From positions 1 through 48,927 of the forward strand of contig URPD01000009.1 in the NCBI GenBank assembly GCA_900549645.1: a stretch of 48,927 nt of DNA, in the 5' to 3' direction. Numbering within the stretch: position 1 is the stretch's first letter; each line of letters opens with the position of its first letter. The translations under genes and the position numbers were made by a program. A model generated the notes under the pieces. The model saw only the letters and a program-made list of their open reading frames with translations, was not told the DNA's origin and did no database searches. This DNA comes from an uncultured Eubacteriales bacterium (GTDB taxonomy: Bacteria; Bacillota; Clostridia; Oscillospirales; Oscillospiraceae). Below, one piece after another: positions 1 to 8,446 of the stretch.

Positions 1-106
1 GATACAGAATGATACGGCCTATGGGGAGCGTTATCAAATCGTTATCAAAAGAGAGATATAAAACCGCAAAATCGTTGTGCCGCAACGGGTTCGGAGTTTC
101 AAAAAC
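1..106. other. Left edge, no gene seen
   Basis: Short stretch before guaA. Two copies of CGTTATCAAA (30-39 and 40-50) are the only notable pattern. No open frame or hairpin of note. Confidence 0.3.
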
Positions 107-1648
107 TCACTCCCACTCTATCGTTGCGGGGGGCTTGGAGGTGACATCGTAGAGAATACGGTTTATGCCGCGAACCTCGTTGACGATGCGCACGGACACC
201 TTATCCAGTACCTCGTACGGAATGCGCACCCAATCCGCGGTCATAAAGTCCGAGGTGGACACCGACCGCAGCGCCAGCGCGTAATCATAGGTGCGGCCGT
301 CGCCCATGACGCCGACGGAGCGCATATTCGTGAGCGCCGCGAAATACTGGCTCATGGTGTTCTGCAGCCCGGCCTTCGCTATCTCGTCGCGGAAAATGTA
401 GTCCGCTTCTCTGAGAATGTCCAGCTTCTCTTTCGTGACCTCGCCAATGACGCGGATGCCGAGGCCGGGGCCGGGGAACGGCTGGCGCTGGACAAGCGTT
501 TCCGCCAGTCCAAGCTCGCGGCCGAGCGCGCGCACCTCATCCTTGAACAGCATACGGAGCGGCTCGATTATCTCCTTGAAATCCACATAATCGGGCAGGC
601 CGCCGACATTATGATGGCTCTTGATGACCGCGGCGTCGCCCTTGCCGGACTCGATAACGTCGGGGTAAATGGTGCCCTGAACAAGATAATCGACGCTGCC
701 GATCTTCTTGCCCTCGATCTCGAACACGCGGATGAACTCCTCGCCGATGATCTTGCGCTTGGCTTCCGGCTCCACGACGCCCTTCAGCGCCGTCAGGAAC
801 CGCTCTTCCGCATCCACACGGATGAAATTTATATCCCACTTTGCGAACGCAGCCTCCACCTCGTCGCCCTCGTTTTTGCGCATCAGGCCATGGTCAACGA
901 ACACGCAGGTGAGCTGGCTGCCGACAGCCTCGGCCAGCAGCGCAGCGGCCACGGAGGAATCGACGCCGCCGGAGAGCGCGAGCAGCACTTTCCCGTCGCC
1001 GACCTTTGCGCGGATCTCCTCGATAGCGCGGCGCTTGTAATCCGCCATCGTCCAGTCGCCGAACGCGCCGCAGACCTCATAGAGGAAGTTGTGCAGCATC
1101 TCGCGGCCATACTCTGTGTGGTTGACTTCAGGATGGAACTGCACCCCGTAGAAGCCGCGCTCCTCGTCGCAGATGCCGACGGTCGGGCAGGCGGCGGAAT
1201 GAGCGACAAGGCGGAAGCCCTGCGGAATCTGCGCCATATAGTCACCGTGGCTCATCCACGTTATGCTTTCGGCGGGAATATTCTTGAAAAGCTTGCATGA
1301 GGTATCAAAATAGGTCTCCGTCTTGCCGTATTCGCGCGCGGAATCATCCTGCGCGGCGGTGACTCTGCCGCCCAGCTCATGTGCGAGGAGCTGGCAGCCG
1401 TAGCATATGCCCAGAATGGGCAGACCGAGGCTGTACACCCCGGTATCCACATGGGGCGAACCGGCCTCATAGACGCTGTTCGGGCCGCCGGTGAAAATGA
1501 TGCCGATCGGATCAAAGGCTTTTATCTCTTCCAGAGACGTGCCGAAGGGCTTTACCTCGCAGTAGACGTTGCACTCACGGACACGGCGGGCGATGAGCTG
1601 GTTATACTGTCCGCCGAAGTCGAGAATAAGAATCTTTTGATTTTTCAT
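107..1648 (-). CDS. guaA: GMP synthase (glutamine-hydrolysing)
   Basis: Cytosolic enzyme that converts XMP to GMP with ATP and glutamine, the last step of guanine nucleotide synthesis. The 513-residue protein has the usual length. Residues 1-190 form a class I glutamine amidotransferase with nucleophile Cys82 in GICYGCQ and the His172/Glu174 pair in FHPEVNHTE. The ATP-pyrophosphatase domain follows with PP-loop SGGVDSS at about 226-232, then the C-terminal dimerisation domain ending in PPATIEWE. The start is supported by GGAGG about 7 bases upstream and by a promoter at 1679-1707. It stands alone and is divergent from the CofE-like gene. Identification is secure from motifs and full-length agreement. 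Confidence 0.97.
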   Translation of the reverse strand: MKNQKILILDFGGQYNQLIARRVRECNVYCEVKPFGTSLEEIKAFDPIGIIFTGGPNSVYEAGSPHVDTGVYSLGLPILGICYGCQLLAHELGGRVTAAQDDSAREYGKTETYFDTSCKLFKNIPAESITWMSHGDYMAQIPQGFRLVAHSAACPTVGICDEERGFYGVQFHPEVNHTEYGREMLHNFLYEVCGAFGDWTMADYKRRAIEEIRAKVGDGKVLLALSGGVDSSVAAALLAEAVGSQLTCVFVDHGLMRKNEGDEVEAAFAKWDINFIRVDAEERFLTALKGVVEPEAKRKIIGEEFIRVFEIEGKKIGSVDYLVQGTIYPDVIESGKGDAAVIKSHHNVGGLPDYVDFKEIIEPLRMLFKDEVRALGRELGLAETLVQRQPFPGPGLGIRVIGEVTKEKLDILREADYIFRDEIAKAGLQNTMSQYFAALTNMRSVGVMGDGRTYDYALALRSVSTSDFMTADWVRIPYEVLDKVSVRIVNEVRGINRILYDVTSKPPATIEWE

Positions 1649-1678
1649 GCAGAACCTCCGTAGCTTTTTGACGAATAC

Positions 1679-1707
1679 ATTATATATTCTAATCCGCCCC
1701 TTTGCAA
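1679..1707 (-). promoter_or_regulatory. Promoter of guaA
   Basis: On the minus strand TTGCAA (1707-1702) and TATAAT (1684-1679) are separated by 17 bases, about 30 bases upstream of the guaA start. No purine-sensing riboswitch fold could be recognised in the short leader. Confidence 0.6.
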
Positions 1708-1733
1708 GAGCAAACGAAAAAAGCGTGATTTTG

Positions 1734-1762
1734 TTGACTTAGCTCCCAAAAAAGTGTATTAT
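1734..1762 (+). promoter_or_regulatory. Promoter of the CofE-like gene
   Basis: TTGACT (1734-1739) and TATTAT (1757-1762) with a 17-base spacer, about 30 bases before the ribosome binding site of the CofE-like gene. It is back to back with the guaA promoter. Confidence 0.6.
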
Positions 1763-1800
1763 TTTTGGGTAAAAAACTTATTCCATTCAGGAGGCTTTCA

Positions 1801-2979
1801 ATGTCCGGAGTTATTTCAAGAGGAGTACGTGCCCCCATCGTGCGCGAGGGTGACGATATAGTTAAGATAGTTGCGGATTCCGTCGTGGCCGCGATGGCCG
1901 AGGACGGCTTCAAGCTGCGCGAGCGAGATGTCGTTTCCGTTACCGAATCCGTTGTTGCGCGCGCCGACGGCAACTACGCCAGCGTTGACGATATCGCGGC
2001 CGACGTCAAAGCCAAGCTCGGCGGCGGCACTGTCGGCGTTGTGTTCCCGATTCTTTCCCGCAACCGCTTTGCAATTTGCCTGCGCGGCATCGCGCGCGGC
2101 TGCAAGAAAGTCGTGCTCATGCTGTCCTACCCCTCCGACGAGGTCGGCAACCATCTCTTTGACGAGGACACGCTCGACGACAGCGGCGTGAACCCCTACA
2201 CCGATGTCCTCAGCCTTGACGATTACCGCCGCCTCTTCGGCTATATCAAACACCCCTTCACCGGTGTTGACTACGTGGCATACTACGAGTCAGTGATCCG
2301 CGAGGAGGGCGCCGAGGCAGAGATCGTATTTGCAAACCACGCCGAAGCGATCGTCAAGTACACCGAAAACGTCATCTGCTGCGATATACACAGCCGCGAG
2401 CGCTCCCGCCGCCGCATCAAGGCCGCGGGCGGCAAGACCGTTTTGACTCTGTGCGACATTCTCAACGCCCCCGTGAACGGCAGCGGCTGGTGCCAGTACG
2501 GTCTGCTCGGCTCCAACAAGGCCTCTGAGGGCAAAGTCAAGCTCTTCCCGAAGAACGCGCAGGAGGTCGCCGAGGGTATTCAGGCGGCGCTGCTTGAGCG
2601 CACGGGCGTCAAGGTCGAAGCCATGGTCTATGGCGACGGCGCGTTCAAGGACCCCATGGGCAAGATCTGGGAGTTGGCCGACCCCGTCGTCAGCCCCGGT
2701 TTCACCTCCGGTCTCGTCGGTCTGCCGAACGAGCTGAAGCTGAAGTATCTCGCCGACAACGACTTTGCCGGACTCTCCGGCGACGAGCTGAAGGCCGCGA
2801 TTCAGGAGTCCATCCGCAAGAAGGACGCCGACCTCAAGGGCAATATGGCCTCCGAAGGCACGACGCCGCGCCGCCTGACCGACCTCATCGGTTCTCTCTG
2901 CGACCTGACCAGCGGCAGCGGAGACAAGGGCACGCCGATAATCGTCGTGCAGAACTACTTCTCCAACTACGCCGAATAA
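1801..2979 (+). CDS. Coenzyme F420-0:L-glutamate ligase family protein (CofE-like)
   Basis: The 392-residue protein resembles the CofE/F420-0:gamma-glutamyl ligase family, which adds glutamate to F420-0 in archaea and actinobacteria. Visible features are the N-terminal segment RDVVSVTESVVARADG (family: self-contained ligase core), the GNMASEGTTPRRLTDLIGS region and VYGDGAFKDP, which looks like a metal/nucleotide loop. The start at 1801 is chosen because AGGAGG lies at 1789-1794; an in-frame upstream start at 1765 lacks a site. No F420 biosynthesis gene is nearby, and Clostridia of this type are not known to make F420, so the substrate is probably different. It is monocistronic, between its own promoter and a strong terminator. 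The family call is fairly sure, the function is unknown. Confidence 0.8.
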   Translation: MSGVISRGVRAPIVREGDDIVKIVADSVVAAMAEDGFKLRERDVVSVTESVVARADGNYASVDDIAADVKAKLGGGTVGVVFPILSRNRFAICLRGIARGCKKVVLMLSYPSDEVGNHLFDEDTLDDSGVNPYTDVLSLDDYRRLFGYIKHPFTGVDYVAYYESVIREEGAEAEIVFANHAEAIVKYTENVICCDIHSRERSRRRIKAAGGKTVLTLCDILNAPVNGSGWCQYGLLGSNKASEGKVKLFPKNAQEVAEGIQAALLERTGVKVEAMVYGDGAFKDPMGKIWELADPVVSPGFTSGLVGLPNELKLKYLADNDFAGLSGDELKAAIQESIRKKDADLKGNMASEGTTPRRLTDLIGSLCDLTSGSGDKGTPIIVVQNYFSNYAE

Positions 2980-2994
2980 GATGATAATATAAGC

Positions 2995-3035
2995 AAAACA
3001 CCGTTTCGGAGGTCTCTCCGAAACGGTGTTTTCTT
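2995..3035 (+). terminator. Rho-independent terminator after the CofE-like gene
   Basis: Perfect 16-bp stem (2995-3010 with 3017-3032), loop GGTCTC, arms rich in A on the left and T on the right. It probably works in both directions and also ends the converging minus-strand transcript of the 3034-4791 locus. Confidence 0.85.
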
Positions 3036-3428
3036 ATGCCTGCGCGTTTATATACTCTTCAAGCATTTTTACTTCCGGTGCGTCGCGCTCCGGTACGCCG
3101 ACGCGAATAAAGCTGTCGCCGAATATGCCGCGGATTATCAAGCGCTCGGCGCGCACGGTGAGAAACGGGCGGGCAAGCCGGCTCAGCAGCATCGTCTTGC
3201 CCAGCGGCTCAAGCCGCTCTGCCAGCTCTGCGTCCAGCGGCTCCGTCGGGAATACGCTGCCGCCGTTTCTTCCGGTTCCGCCCCATTTCGGGCATTCAAG
3301 CTCCAGTCCGCCGCGCAGATAAAACCCGCCTGTACCGGTCGGCCCGAACAGTGCCTTGTGCCCGGTAAAAACTGCGGCGTCCACGCCCCATTCGGCAAGC
3401 TGGTTGCGGAATTGTTGAGGTAGATCAT
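3034..3428 (-). pseudogene. Remnant of a class V aminotransferase/cysteine desulfurase-like gene
   Basis: The start ATG at 3428 overlaps the stop of the upstream gene as ATGA and encodes MIYLNNSATSLPN, the typical N-terminus of class V PLP enzymes. After about 13 codons (near 3390) the family continuation is lost. In another frame the next residues are VDAAVFTGHKALFGPTGTGG, which is the PLP-lysine region normally found near residue 190. About 175 codons therefore appear deleted with a frame change. The following KWGGTGR also fits the family, but the last 70 residues (ending LEEYINAQA) are not recognised and may come from a second deletion or another gene. A functional enzyme is very unlikely. 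An alternative is that the reading frame from 3438 is translated as a small protein. Confidence 0.7.
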
Positions 3429-4791
3429 CCCTCCACAAGCGTAAAGCCCATCATCTGCGAAAGCTGTCTGAGCTTTTCTATCTGATTGCCGAACACGAGC
3501 GCCTGATGATGGCCGAACTCCATCATCTTATGCAGGTAGACGCGGACATCGTCCATCTGCAGATAATAGAACGGGCTGCAATAGTAATCCCTGTATTCCG
3601 TGCGCAGAACCTTGCCGGTCTTAACGAGCATACGGGTGCCGGTGGGGTCAAAGCGCGCGAGCGTGACCTCGTCCTCCGCATTCTGCGCAAAGTCTATCTG
3701 TATCTTTCCGCCAAAGCCCTGACCTGTGAAGCTGTATATGCTATAATAGAGCGAGGGTTTGTCAAAACCGTTCATCTTCAGACAGGGGACGGAGTGGTGT
3801 ATGCTCATCAGCTCGTCGGATTCATACAGGGGGTTGCCCATGAACGCGGGGCGCTGCGCGGTATACATCAGGATCGTCATGGCAAGCATGGCGTTCATGT
3901 CCTCCTCGCAGGCGCTCGGAATACCGCTGTCCTTGTTCAGGCTATGCGTGATACACGGAACGAACTTCCTGTTCTGCGGGATGCGTGAGCGGCACAGCTC
4001 GACACAAGCCGTTGAAAATGCATTGCATCGGTACTTATCCATCATTGCCCGCGACGCGAGATAATAGCTCAGGTCGGAGCTGAGCCACTCAAGGCGTACG
4101 CGCGACTCATGCGCGCCGTTATAAAGCTTCTCGGCAAGGGCAAGCGCGGCGTCGGGGTCGATATCGTCCATAACGGGGAATATGTCCGTAAACGGCTTTT
4201 TTATGACCTCAAAGCCAAACCGGCTGCGCACACCTTCAAGGTCGCGGATATTGCTGAGCAGTCCCCATGTCGGCTGTTCACCAGCGGTCAGAATGAGCGC
4301 ACGGGTGTTGGCAACTTCGTTTCTGACCCACAGCAGGTGCAGCAGGTCAACAAGCTCCCCGCGGTCTATCGGATAGTACGCTTCCATGCCGATGCTGCGC
4401 AGATAGGCGCAGGTGTCGGCGGCGCTGAAGGTGTGGGTATAAGAGATAATGGGCTTTTTGAAGCGCTCTATTTTCGGTATGCGCTGATTCATAACCATTA
4501 TATAGTCAACATCGGCAAGCTCCCGGCGTATCTCTGCTTCCTGCTCCTCGGTCAGCATGAAATTCTCATAATACGGCACGGCCAGCGGCTCAAGGATATT
4601 TATCTCTGCCGGCATATCCTCCAGCGACTTGCAGTATTTTTCAAACAGCATGTCGCATCTGGCGTTTTCGGCTTCGGGAGTCATGTCCTCGCGGGCACCG
4701 CCTCTGCACGGTCCCTCCCAGAAAGCGGTGTGCTTGAGAAATCCCATCAGGGTTTTACATTAAGACGTACTTTCATCGCGCTGTCAGGCAT
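3425..4791 (-). CDS. L-fucose/L-arabinose isomerase-like protein, N-terminus frame-disrupted
   Basis: The main open frame (4747 to 3425, 440 residues) resembles the sugar isomerase fold shared by FucI and AraA. Visible signs are GIPSACEEDMNAMLAM, where the Glu and Asp fit the metal ligands, the IHHSVPC segment, and a C-terminal GGKIQIDFAQ...EVTLARFDPTG region. The best ribosome binding site, AAGGAGG at 4806-4800, serves an ATG at 4791. That frame reads MPDSAMKVRLNVKP and stops at 4747, where TGATG restarts the main frame. MKVRLNVKP would join well to MGFLKHTAFW, so a 1-base frame disruption is likely; a leader peptide with coupled restart is the alternative. The gene is translationally coupled to the aminotransferase remnant and divergent from an AraC regulator. 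The true substrate is unknown. Confidence 0.65.
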
Positions 4792-4961
4792 TGCAGCAGC
4801 CTCCTTGAAAATATTTCTGTGTTTCGTATCGAGCCGGGCGCTCTGGCAGCCGGTCGATACCGTGTTGTTCCTATTATATATACAGGTCAAATCGTCCGCT
4901 AACGAGCCGCTTTGATTTTATTGCGGCTTTTTATGATTTTTGACTTCCCTCTGGCCGGCTA

Positions 4962-4991
4962 TTGATAAATCCGCACCCGATGAGGTATAAT
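4962..4991 (+). promoter_or_regulatory. Promoter of the AraC-family gene
   Basis: TTGATA (4962-4967) and TATAAT (4986-4991) with an 18-base spacer. The start codon follows 30 bases later. The opposite strand facing the isomerase-like gene has an AT-rich -10-like stretch near 4870-4885 but no good -35, which would fit activation by the divergent AraC protein. Confidence 0.55.
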
Positions 4992-5020
4992 TGTTCCGTA
5001 ATACCCCGGAGAACAAAAGA

Positions 5021-5884
5021 ATGAGCATTGGCGTTATTAAATACGAACCCGACACACTGCCGGAGTTTCCTTTTGAATTTATGCGCGCCAAGGGTACGAA
5101 CCGTACACCGCAGTTTCTGCACTGGCACGAATATCTTGAACTTGACCTTGTTCTCGGCGGCAGCGGAATAAATTATATCGCCGGGCGTGAATACCGGCTC
5201 GAACCCGGGCAGCTATATCTCATAAACGAGCTTGACCACCACATCGCCGTTACCGACAGCTTGCTTGAAATGCTTATAATACTGTTCCACCCGAACCTTT
5301 TCGACCGCGAGGGCATGATGAAATGGGAGTTTCTGCGCCCGTTCTACCCCGTCGGCCCGGAGCCTTCGAAGCTTGCCGGTATAAACGCAGACGAATTTGC
5401 GCGGATATCCGGGCTGTTTTCGGACATAGAGCGCGAATGGCGGGACAAAAAGCCGGGCTGTCAGCTAATGATGTACGCAAGACTCTCGGAGATACTCGCA
5501 ATAATATACCGCGCCGGACACGGCGACGGTCGATTCGGCAATCCCGCGCTGCTGAAAAATTTCGCCAAGCTGGAGCCGGGGCTGCGGCTGATAAATGCGC
5601 GCTTCCGGGAGCCGCTCGGAATTGACGAGATATGCTCCGCATGTCACATGAGCCGCACGTATTTTTCGTCGCTGTTTTCTCAGACACACGGTATAACCTG
5701 CTCAGAATATATCGAGCGGCTGCGGATCAGCAACGCCTGTATGCTGCTGATAACCACCGGGCGCGCAGTCGTCGACATCGCGCTTGAGAGCGGATTTTCA
5801 AGCTTATCCACATTCAACAGCGCCTTTAAAATGCATTGCGGGAAAACGCCCAGCCAATACCGCAGCGATGCAGCAACAATATGA
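5021..5884 (+). CDS. AraC-family transcriptional regulator with cupin sensor domain
   Basis: A 287-residue regulator. The N-terminal half has the cupin pattern of AraC ligand-binding domains (LHWHEYLELDLVLGG, then GREYRLEPGQLYLIN). The C-terminal 100 residues hold two helix-turn-helix motifs: GIDEICSACHMSRTYFSSLF and VVDIALESGFSSLSTFNSAF followed by GKTPSQYR, the standard AraC signature. The ATG at 5021 is preferred because GGAGA lies 8 bases upstream; an upstream TTG at 4991 overlaps the -10 box. It is divergent from the isomerase-like gene and probably regulates it in response to a sugar. If the target locus is decayed, this may be an orphan regulator. Confidence 0.9.
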   Translation: MSIGVIKYEPDTLPEFPFEFMRAKGTNRTPQFLHWHEYLELDLVLGGSGINYIAGREYRLEPGQLYLINELDHHIAVTDSLLEMLIILFHPNLFDREGMMKWEFLRPFYPVGPEPSKLAGINADEFARISGLFSDIEREWRDKKPGCQLMMYARLSEILAIIYRAGHGDGRFGNPALLKNFAKLEPGLRLINARFREPLGIDEICSACHMSRTYFSSLFSQTHGITCSEYIERLRISNACMLLITTGRAVVDIALESGFSSLSTFNSAFKMHCGKTPSQYRSDAATI

Positions 5885-5885
5885 A

Positions 5886-5915
5886 AACACCGCCATCCAT
5901 TCGGATGGCGGTGTT
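5886..5915. terminator. Bidirectional terminator between araC-type gene and the opp operon
   Basis: Perfect 13-bp stem (5886-5898 with 5903-5915), loop ATTC. It is followed by CATTTTA on the plus strand and by TTTTCAT on the minus strand. It lies between converging genes and can end both transcripts. Confidence 0.8.
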
Positions 5916-5923
5916 CATTTTAC

Positions 5924-6181
5924 TTACGCAAACCAGATTTTATCGCAGAAGAGCAAGAAAAGATATATCGCAATGCCGAAGACCGACGCTATGGTCAGCC
6001 CCGCTTTCACGGCGGCAAGCGTATACATTCTCGCTTCCTCCTTCGTCATCGGCTTCGGCTCTCTGCCGTCCGCCGGACGATCGGGCGCCTCAGGCTTATA
6101 CCAAGGCATACCCTCGATGTTCATGGGCGCAATGGTACGCCCATCGTCATCGTCATAGGTTCGCTTCGTCTTTCTTTTCAT
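5924..6181 (-). CDS. Small single-span membrane protein at the end of the opp operon
   Basis: An 85-residue protein of unknown function. A charged, proline-rich N-terminus (DDDDGRTIAP, EAPDRPADGREPKP) is followed by one hydrophobic helix at about residues 54-80 (LAAVKAGLTIASVFGIAIYL) and ends DKIWFA. It begins inside the last 29 bases of the ATP-binding gene, which implies translational coupling, and it is followed directly by the operon terminator. Co-transcription suggests a role with the peptide transporter, but no family is recognised. Its sharp N-in acidic tail and single helix would suit an accessory subunit; that is inference. Confidence 0.6.
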   Translation of the reverse strand: MKRKTKRTYDDDDGRTIAPMNIEGMPWYKPEAPDRPADGREPKPMTKEEARMYTLAAVKAGLTIASVFGIAIYLFLLFCDKIWFA

Positions 6182-7241
6182 TGCAGGTACCGTTTGCTTT
6201 CGCTTCCTTCAGGGCTTCCTCGGCTCTGGCCTGCTGCTCGGGATTATTGTACAGATGGCAGGCGCACCAGTGACCCGGCTCTACCTCGCTCCACTCAGGA
6301 ACGGCACAGCGGCAGATGTCCATGCACTTCTCGCAGCGGGTGTGGAACTTGCATCCGGCGGGCGGATTTGCAGGAGAGGGCAAGCTGCCCTTGAGGATGA
6401 TACGGTTAATCTTGACGTCGGGATCGGGAATCGGGATAGCCGAGAACAGCGCCTTGGTGTAGGGGTGCAGCGGCTCGCCGAAAATCTTATCGGTATCAGC
6501 ATACTCGACCATGGTGCCGAGGTACATGACGCCGACCGTGTCGGAGATATGCTCGACAACGGAGAGGTCATGGGAGATGAAGAGATAAGTTATGCCGAAG
6601 TCCTTCTGAAGCTGACGGAGCAGGTTGATTATCTGCGCCTGAATGGAAACGTCCAGTGCGGAGACAGGCTCGTCACAGACGATAAAGTCCGGGCTGAGCG
6701 CCAAGGCTCTGGCGATACAGATACGCTGACGCTGACCGCCGGAGAACTCGTGCGGATATCTGCTCTTGTAGTATTCGGGCAGACCGCAGGCCTTCATGAC
6801 GCGGGTGATGTATTCGTCGTACTCCTCGGGCGGGACTATGCCGTGCTCGCGGACTGCCTCGCCGATAATCTCACCGACGGGGAGACGCGGGGAGAGGCTG
6901 GAGTAGGGGTCCTGGAAGACTATCTGCATACGCGGACGCATACGGCGAAGCTCTTCCTTGCTGAGGGAGAATATCTCCCTGCCATCAAACCAGACCTCAC
7001 CGGAGGTCTTTTCGAGCAGACGCAGGATGGTTCTGCCGACGGTGGACTTGCCGCAGCCGGACTCGCCGACAAGACCCATGGTCTGGCCGCGCTTTATCTT
7101 GAAGCTGATACCGTCAACGGCGCGAACGTTGCCGACGGTCTGCTTAAAGAAGCTGGACTTAATCGGGAACCATTTGACAAGATCCTTGACCTCGAGCAGA
7201 TATTCGTTTTCCGTGTCGGGTGTTTTCTTGATTTCTTCCAT
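6153..7241 (-). CDS. oppF: Oligopeptide/dipeptide ABC transporter ATP-binding protein (OppF-like)
   Basis: Cytoplasmic ATPase subunit that pairs with the OppD-like protein to power peptide import. Over 362 residues: Walker A GESGCGKST at about 59-67, Q-loop VFQDPYSSL, signature EFSGGQ at about 165-170, Walker B FIVCDEP at about 186-192, and switch His224 in SHD. The C-terminal oligopeptide-transporter extension has a Cys cluster (GCKFHTRCEKC, CRC, HWCAC) as in many OppF proteins. It starts 2 bases after the stop of the OppD-like gene. Subfamily assignment is firm; substrate length preference is not visible. Confidence 0.93.
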   Translation of the reverse strand: MEEIKKTPDTENEYLLEVKDLVKWFPIKSSFFKQTVGNVRAVDGISFKIKRGQTMGLVGESGCGKSTVGRTILRLLEKTSGEVWFDGREIFSLSKEELRRMRPRMQIVFQDPYSSLSPRLPVGEIIGEAVREHGIVPPEEYDEYITRVMKACGLPEYYKSRYPHEFSGGQRQRICIARALALSPDFIVCDEPVSALDVSIQAQIINLLRQLQKDFGITYLFISHDLSVVEHISDTVGVMYLGTMVEYADTDKIFGEPLHPYTKALFSAIPIPDPDVKINRIILKGSLPSPANPPAGCKFHTRCEKCMDICRCAVPEWSEVEPGHWCACHLYNNPEQQARAEEALKEAKANGTCNEKKDEANL

Positions 7242-7243
7242 CT

Positions 7244-8431
7244 TTACAGCTCCTCCACGTTAACAGATTTGGGATAGCCCATAACCTCGCCCTCATCCAT
7301 GTACCGGTAGCAGGAGACATAGTGAGTTTCGCTGAGCTTTATCTCCGGCGGATACTTGCCGTCGCAGTGCTCGCAGCGCATCTCGCAGCGGTCGCGGAAA
7401 TAGCAGTAGTTCGGCATATTGACCGGGTTCGGAACGCTGCCGGGGATATTATAGAGCGCGTCGACCTTTTTGCCGACGACGGGCTTGGACTTCATCAGAC
7501 CGATGGTGTAGGGATGGCAGGGGTGGTGGAATATCTCTTCCGCGGTGCCCTTTTCCACAACACGGCCGGCGTACATGACGACGACATAGTCCGCCATACC
7601 CGCAACGACGCCGAGGTCATGCGTGATGAGCATGATGGAGGAATTGAGCTTATCCTTGAGGTTCTGGAGCAGGTCAAGTATCTGCGCCTGAATCGTAACG
7701 TCGAGCGCGGTCGTCGGCTCGTCGGCGATGATAAGCGTGGGGGAGCAGGCAAGCGCAATGGCTATCATGATACGCTGACGCATACCGCCGGAGAGCTCGT
7801 GCGGGTACATGGAGTACACGCCCTCCTTGTTTGCGATGCCGACAAGCTCAAGCATCTTGAGGGTGCGCTCCTTGACTTCCTCCTTGCTCATCTCGGGGTT
7901 ATGGAGCATTGTGACCTCGTCAACCTGCTGACCGATACGGAAAACAGGGTTAAGGCTGGTCATAGGCTCCTGGAATATCATAGATATCTTGTTGCCGCGA
8001 ATCTCCTGCATTTTTGCCGTCGGGGTATTGACGATATTATATGCGGAGCCGTCGCCGAGGTTGAAGCGAATCTCGCCGCCGACGGTCTGACCCTGAGGAC
8101 GCTGAAGAAGCTGCATCAGGGAAAGGCTGGTGACGGATTTGCCGCAGCCGGACTCACCGACGACGCCGACGGTGGAGCACTTGGGAACGGAGAAGCTGAC
8201 GCCGTCAACGGCCTTGACCGTGCCGACATCGGTGAAGAAATAGGTACAGACGTTATCAAACTCGACAACGTTGTTCTCGTCCTTCATCTTCGTCGTGAAC
8301 AGCGCGGGATCCTTGTTGGCGTCCGCTCTGTCTCTCTCGAGCTTCTTGGTTACGCGGCGGTTAAATTTTGAAATTCTCCTGGACTCTTTGCCGGATATAT
8401 AGGAGGAGTTTTTTTCGTTCTTATCTGACAT
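7244..8431 (-). CDS. oppD: Oligopeptide/dipeptide ABC transporter ATP-binding protein (OppD-like)
   Basis: Second ATPase subunit of the peptide importer, about 395 residues. It has a Lys/Arg-rich N-terminal extension of about 45 residues before the ABC domain (KNEKNSSYIS, SKFNRRVTKKLERDR), which is longer than usual. Walker A is GESGCGKS, signature ELSGGMRQR, Walker B LIIADEPTTALD, switch His in THDLG. The C-terminal extension has the PNPVNMPNYCYFRDRC motif typical of OppD/DppD. The ATG at 8431 is preferred over the one at 8437 because AGGAGG ends only one base before the latter but 7 bases before the former. It sits between the C permease and OppF genes. Confidence 0.93.
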   Translation of the reverse strand: MSDKNEKNSSYISGKESRRISKFNRRVTKKLERDRADANKDPALFTTKMKDENNVVEFDNVCTYFFTDVGTVKAVDGVSFSVPKCSTVGVVGESGCGKSVTSLSLMQLLQRPQGQTVGGEIRFNLGDGSAYNIVNTPTAKMQEIRGNKISMIFQEPMTSLNPVFRIGQQVDEVTMLHNPEMSKEEVKERTLKMLELVGIANKEGVYSMYPHELSGGMRQRIMIAIALACSPTLIIADEPTTALDVTIQAQILDLLQNLKDKLNSSIMLITHDLGVVAGMADYVVVMYAGRVVEKGTAEEIFHHPCHPYTIGLMKSKPVVGKKVDALYNIPGSVPNPVNMPNYCYFRDRCEMRCEHCDGKYPPEIKLSETHYVSCYRYMDEGEVMGYPKSVNVEEL

Positions 8432-8446
8432 GATCATACCTCCTAA

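Noticed and set aside
77..1300. Long plus-strand open frame opposite guaA
   Set aside because: Same effect of biased codon use in a GC-rich gene; guaA is certain on the minus strand.
4740..4755. Programmed -1 frameshift at the isomerase start
   Set aside because: No X-XXY-YYZ slippery heptamer is present in the right frame (GTA AAA CCC TGA).
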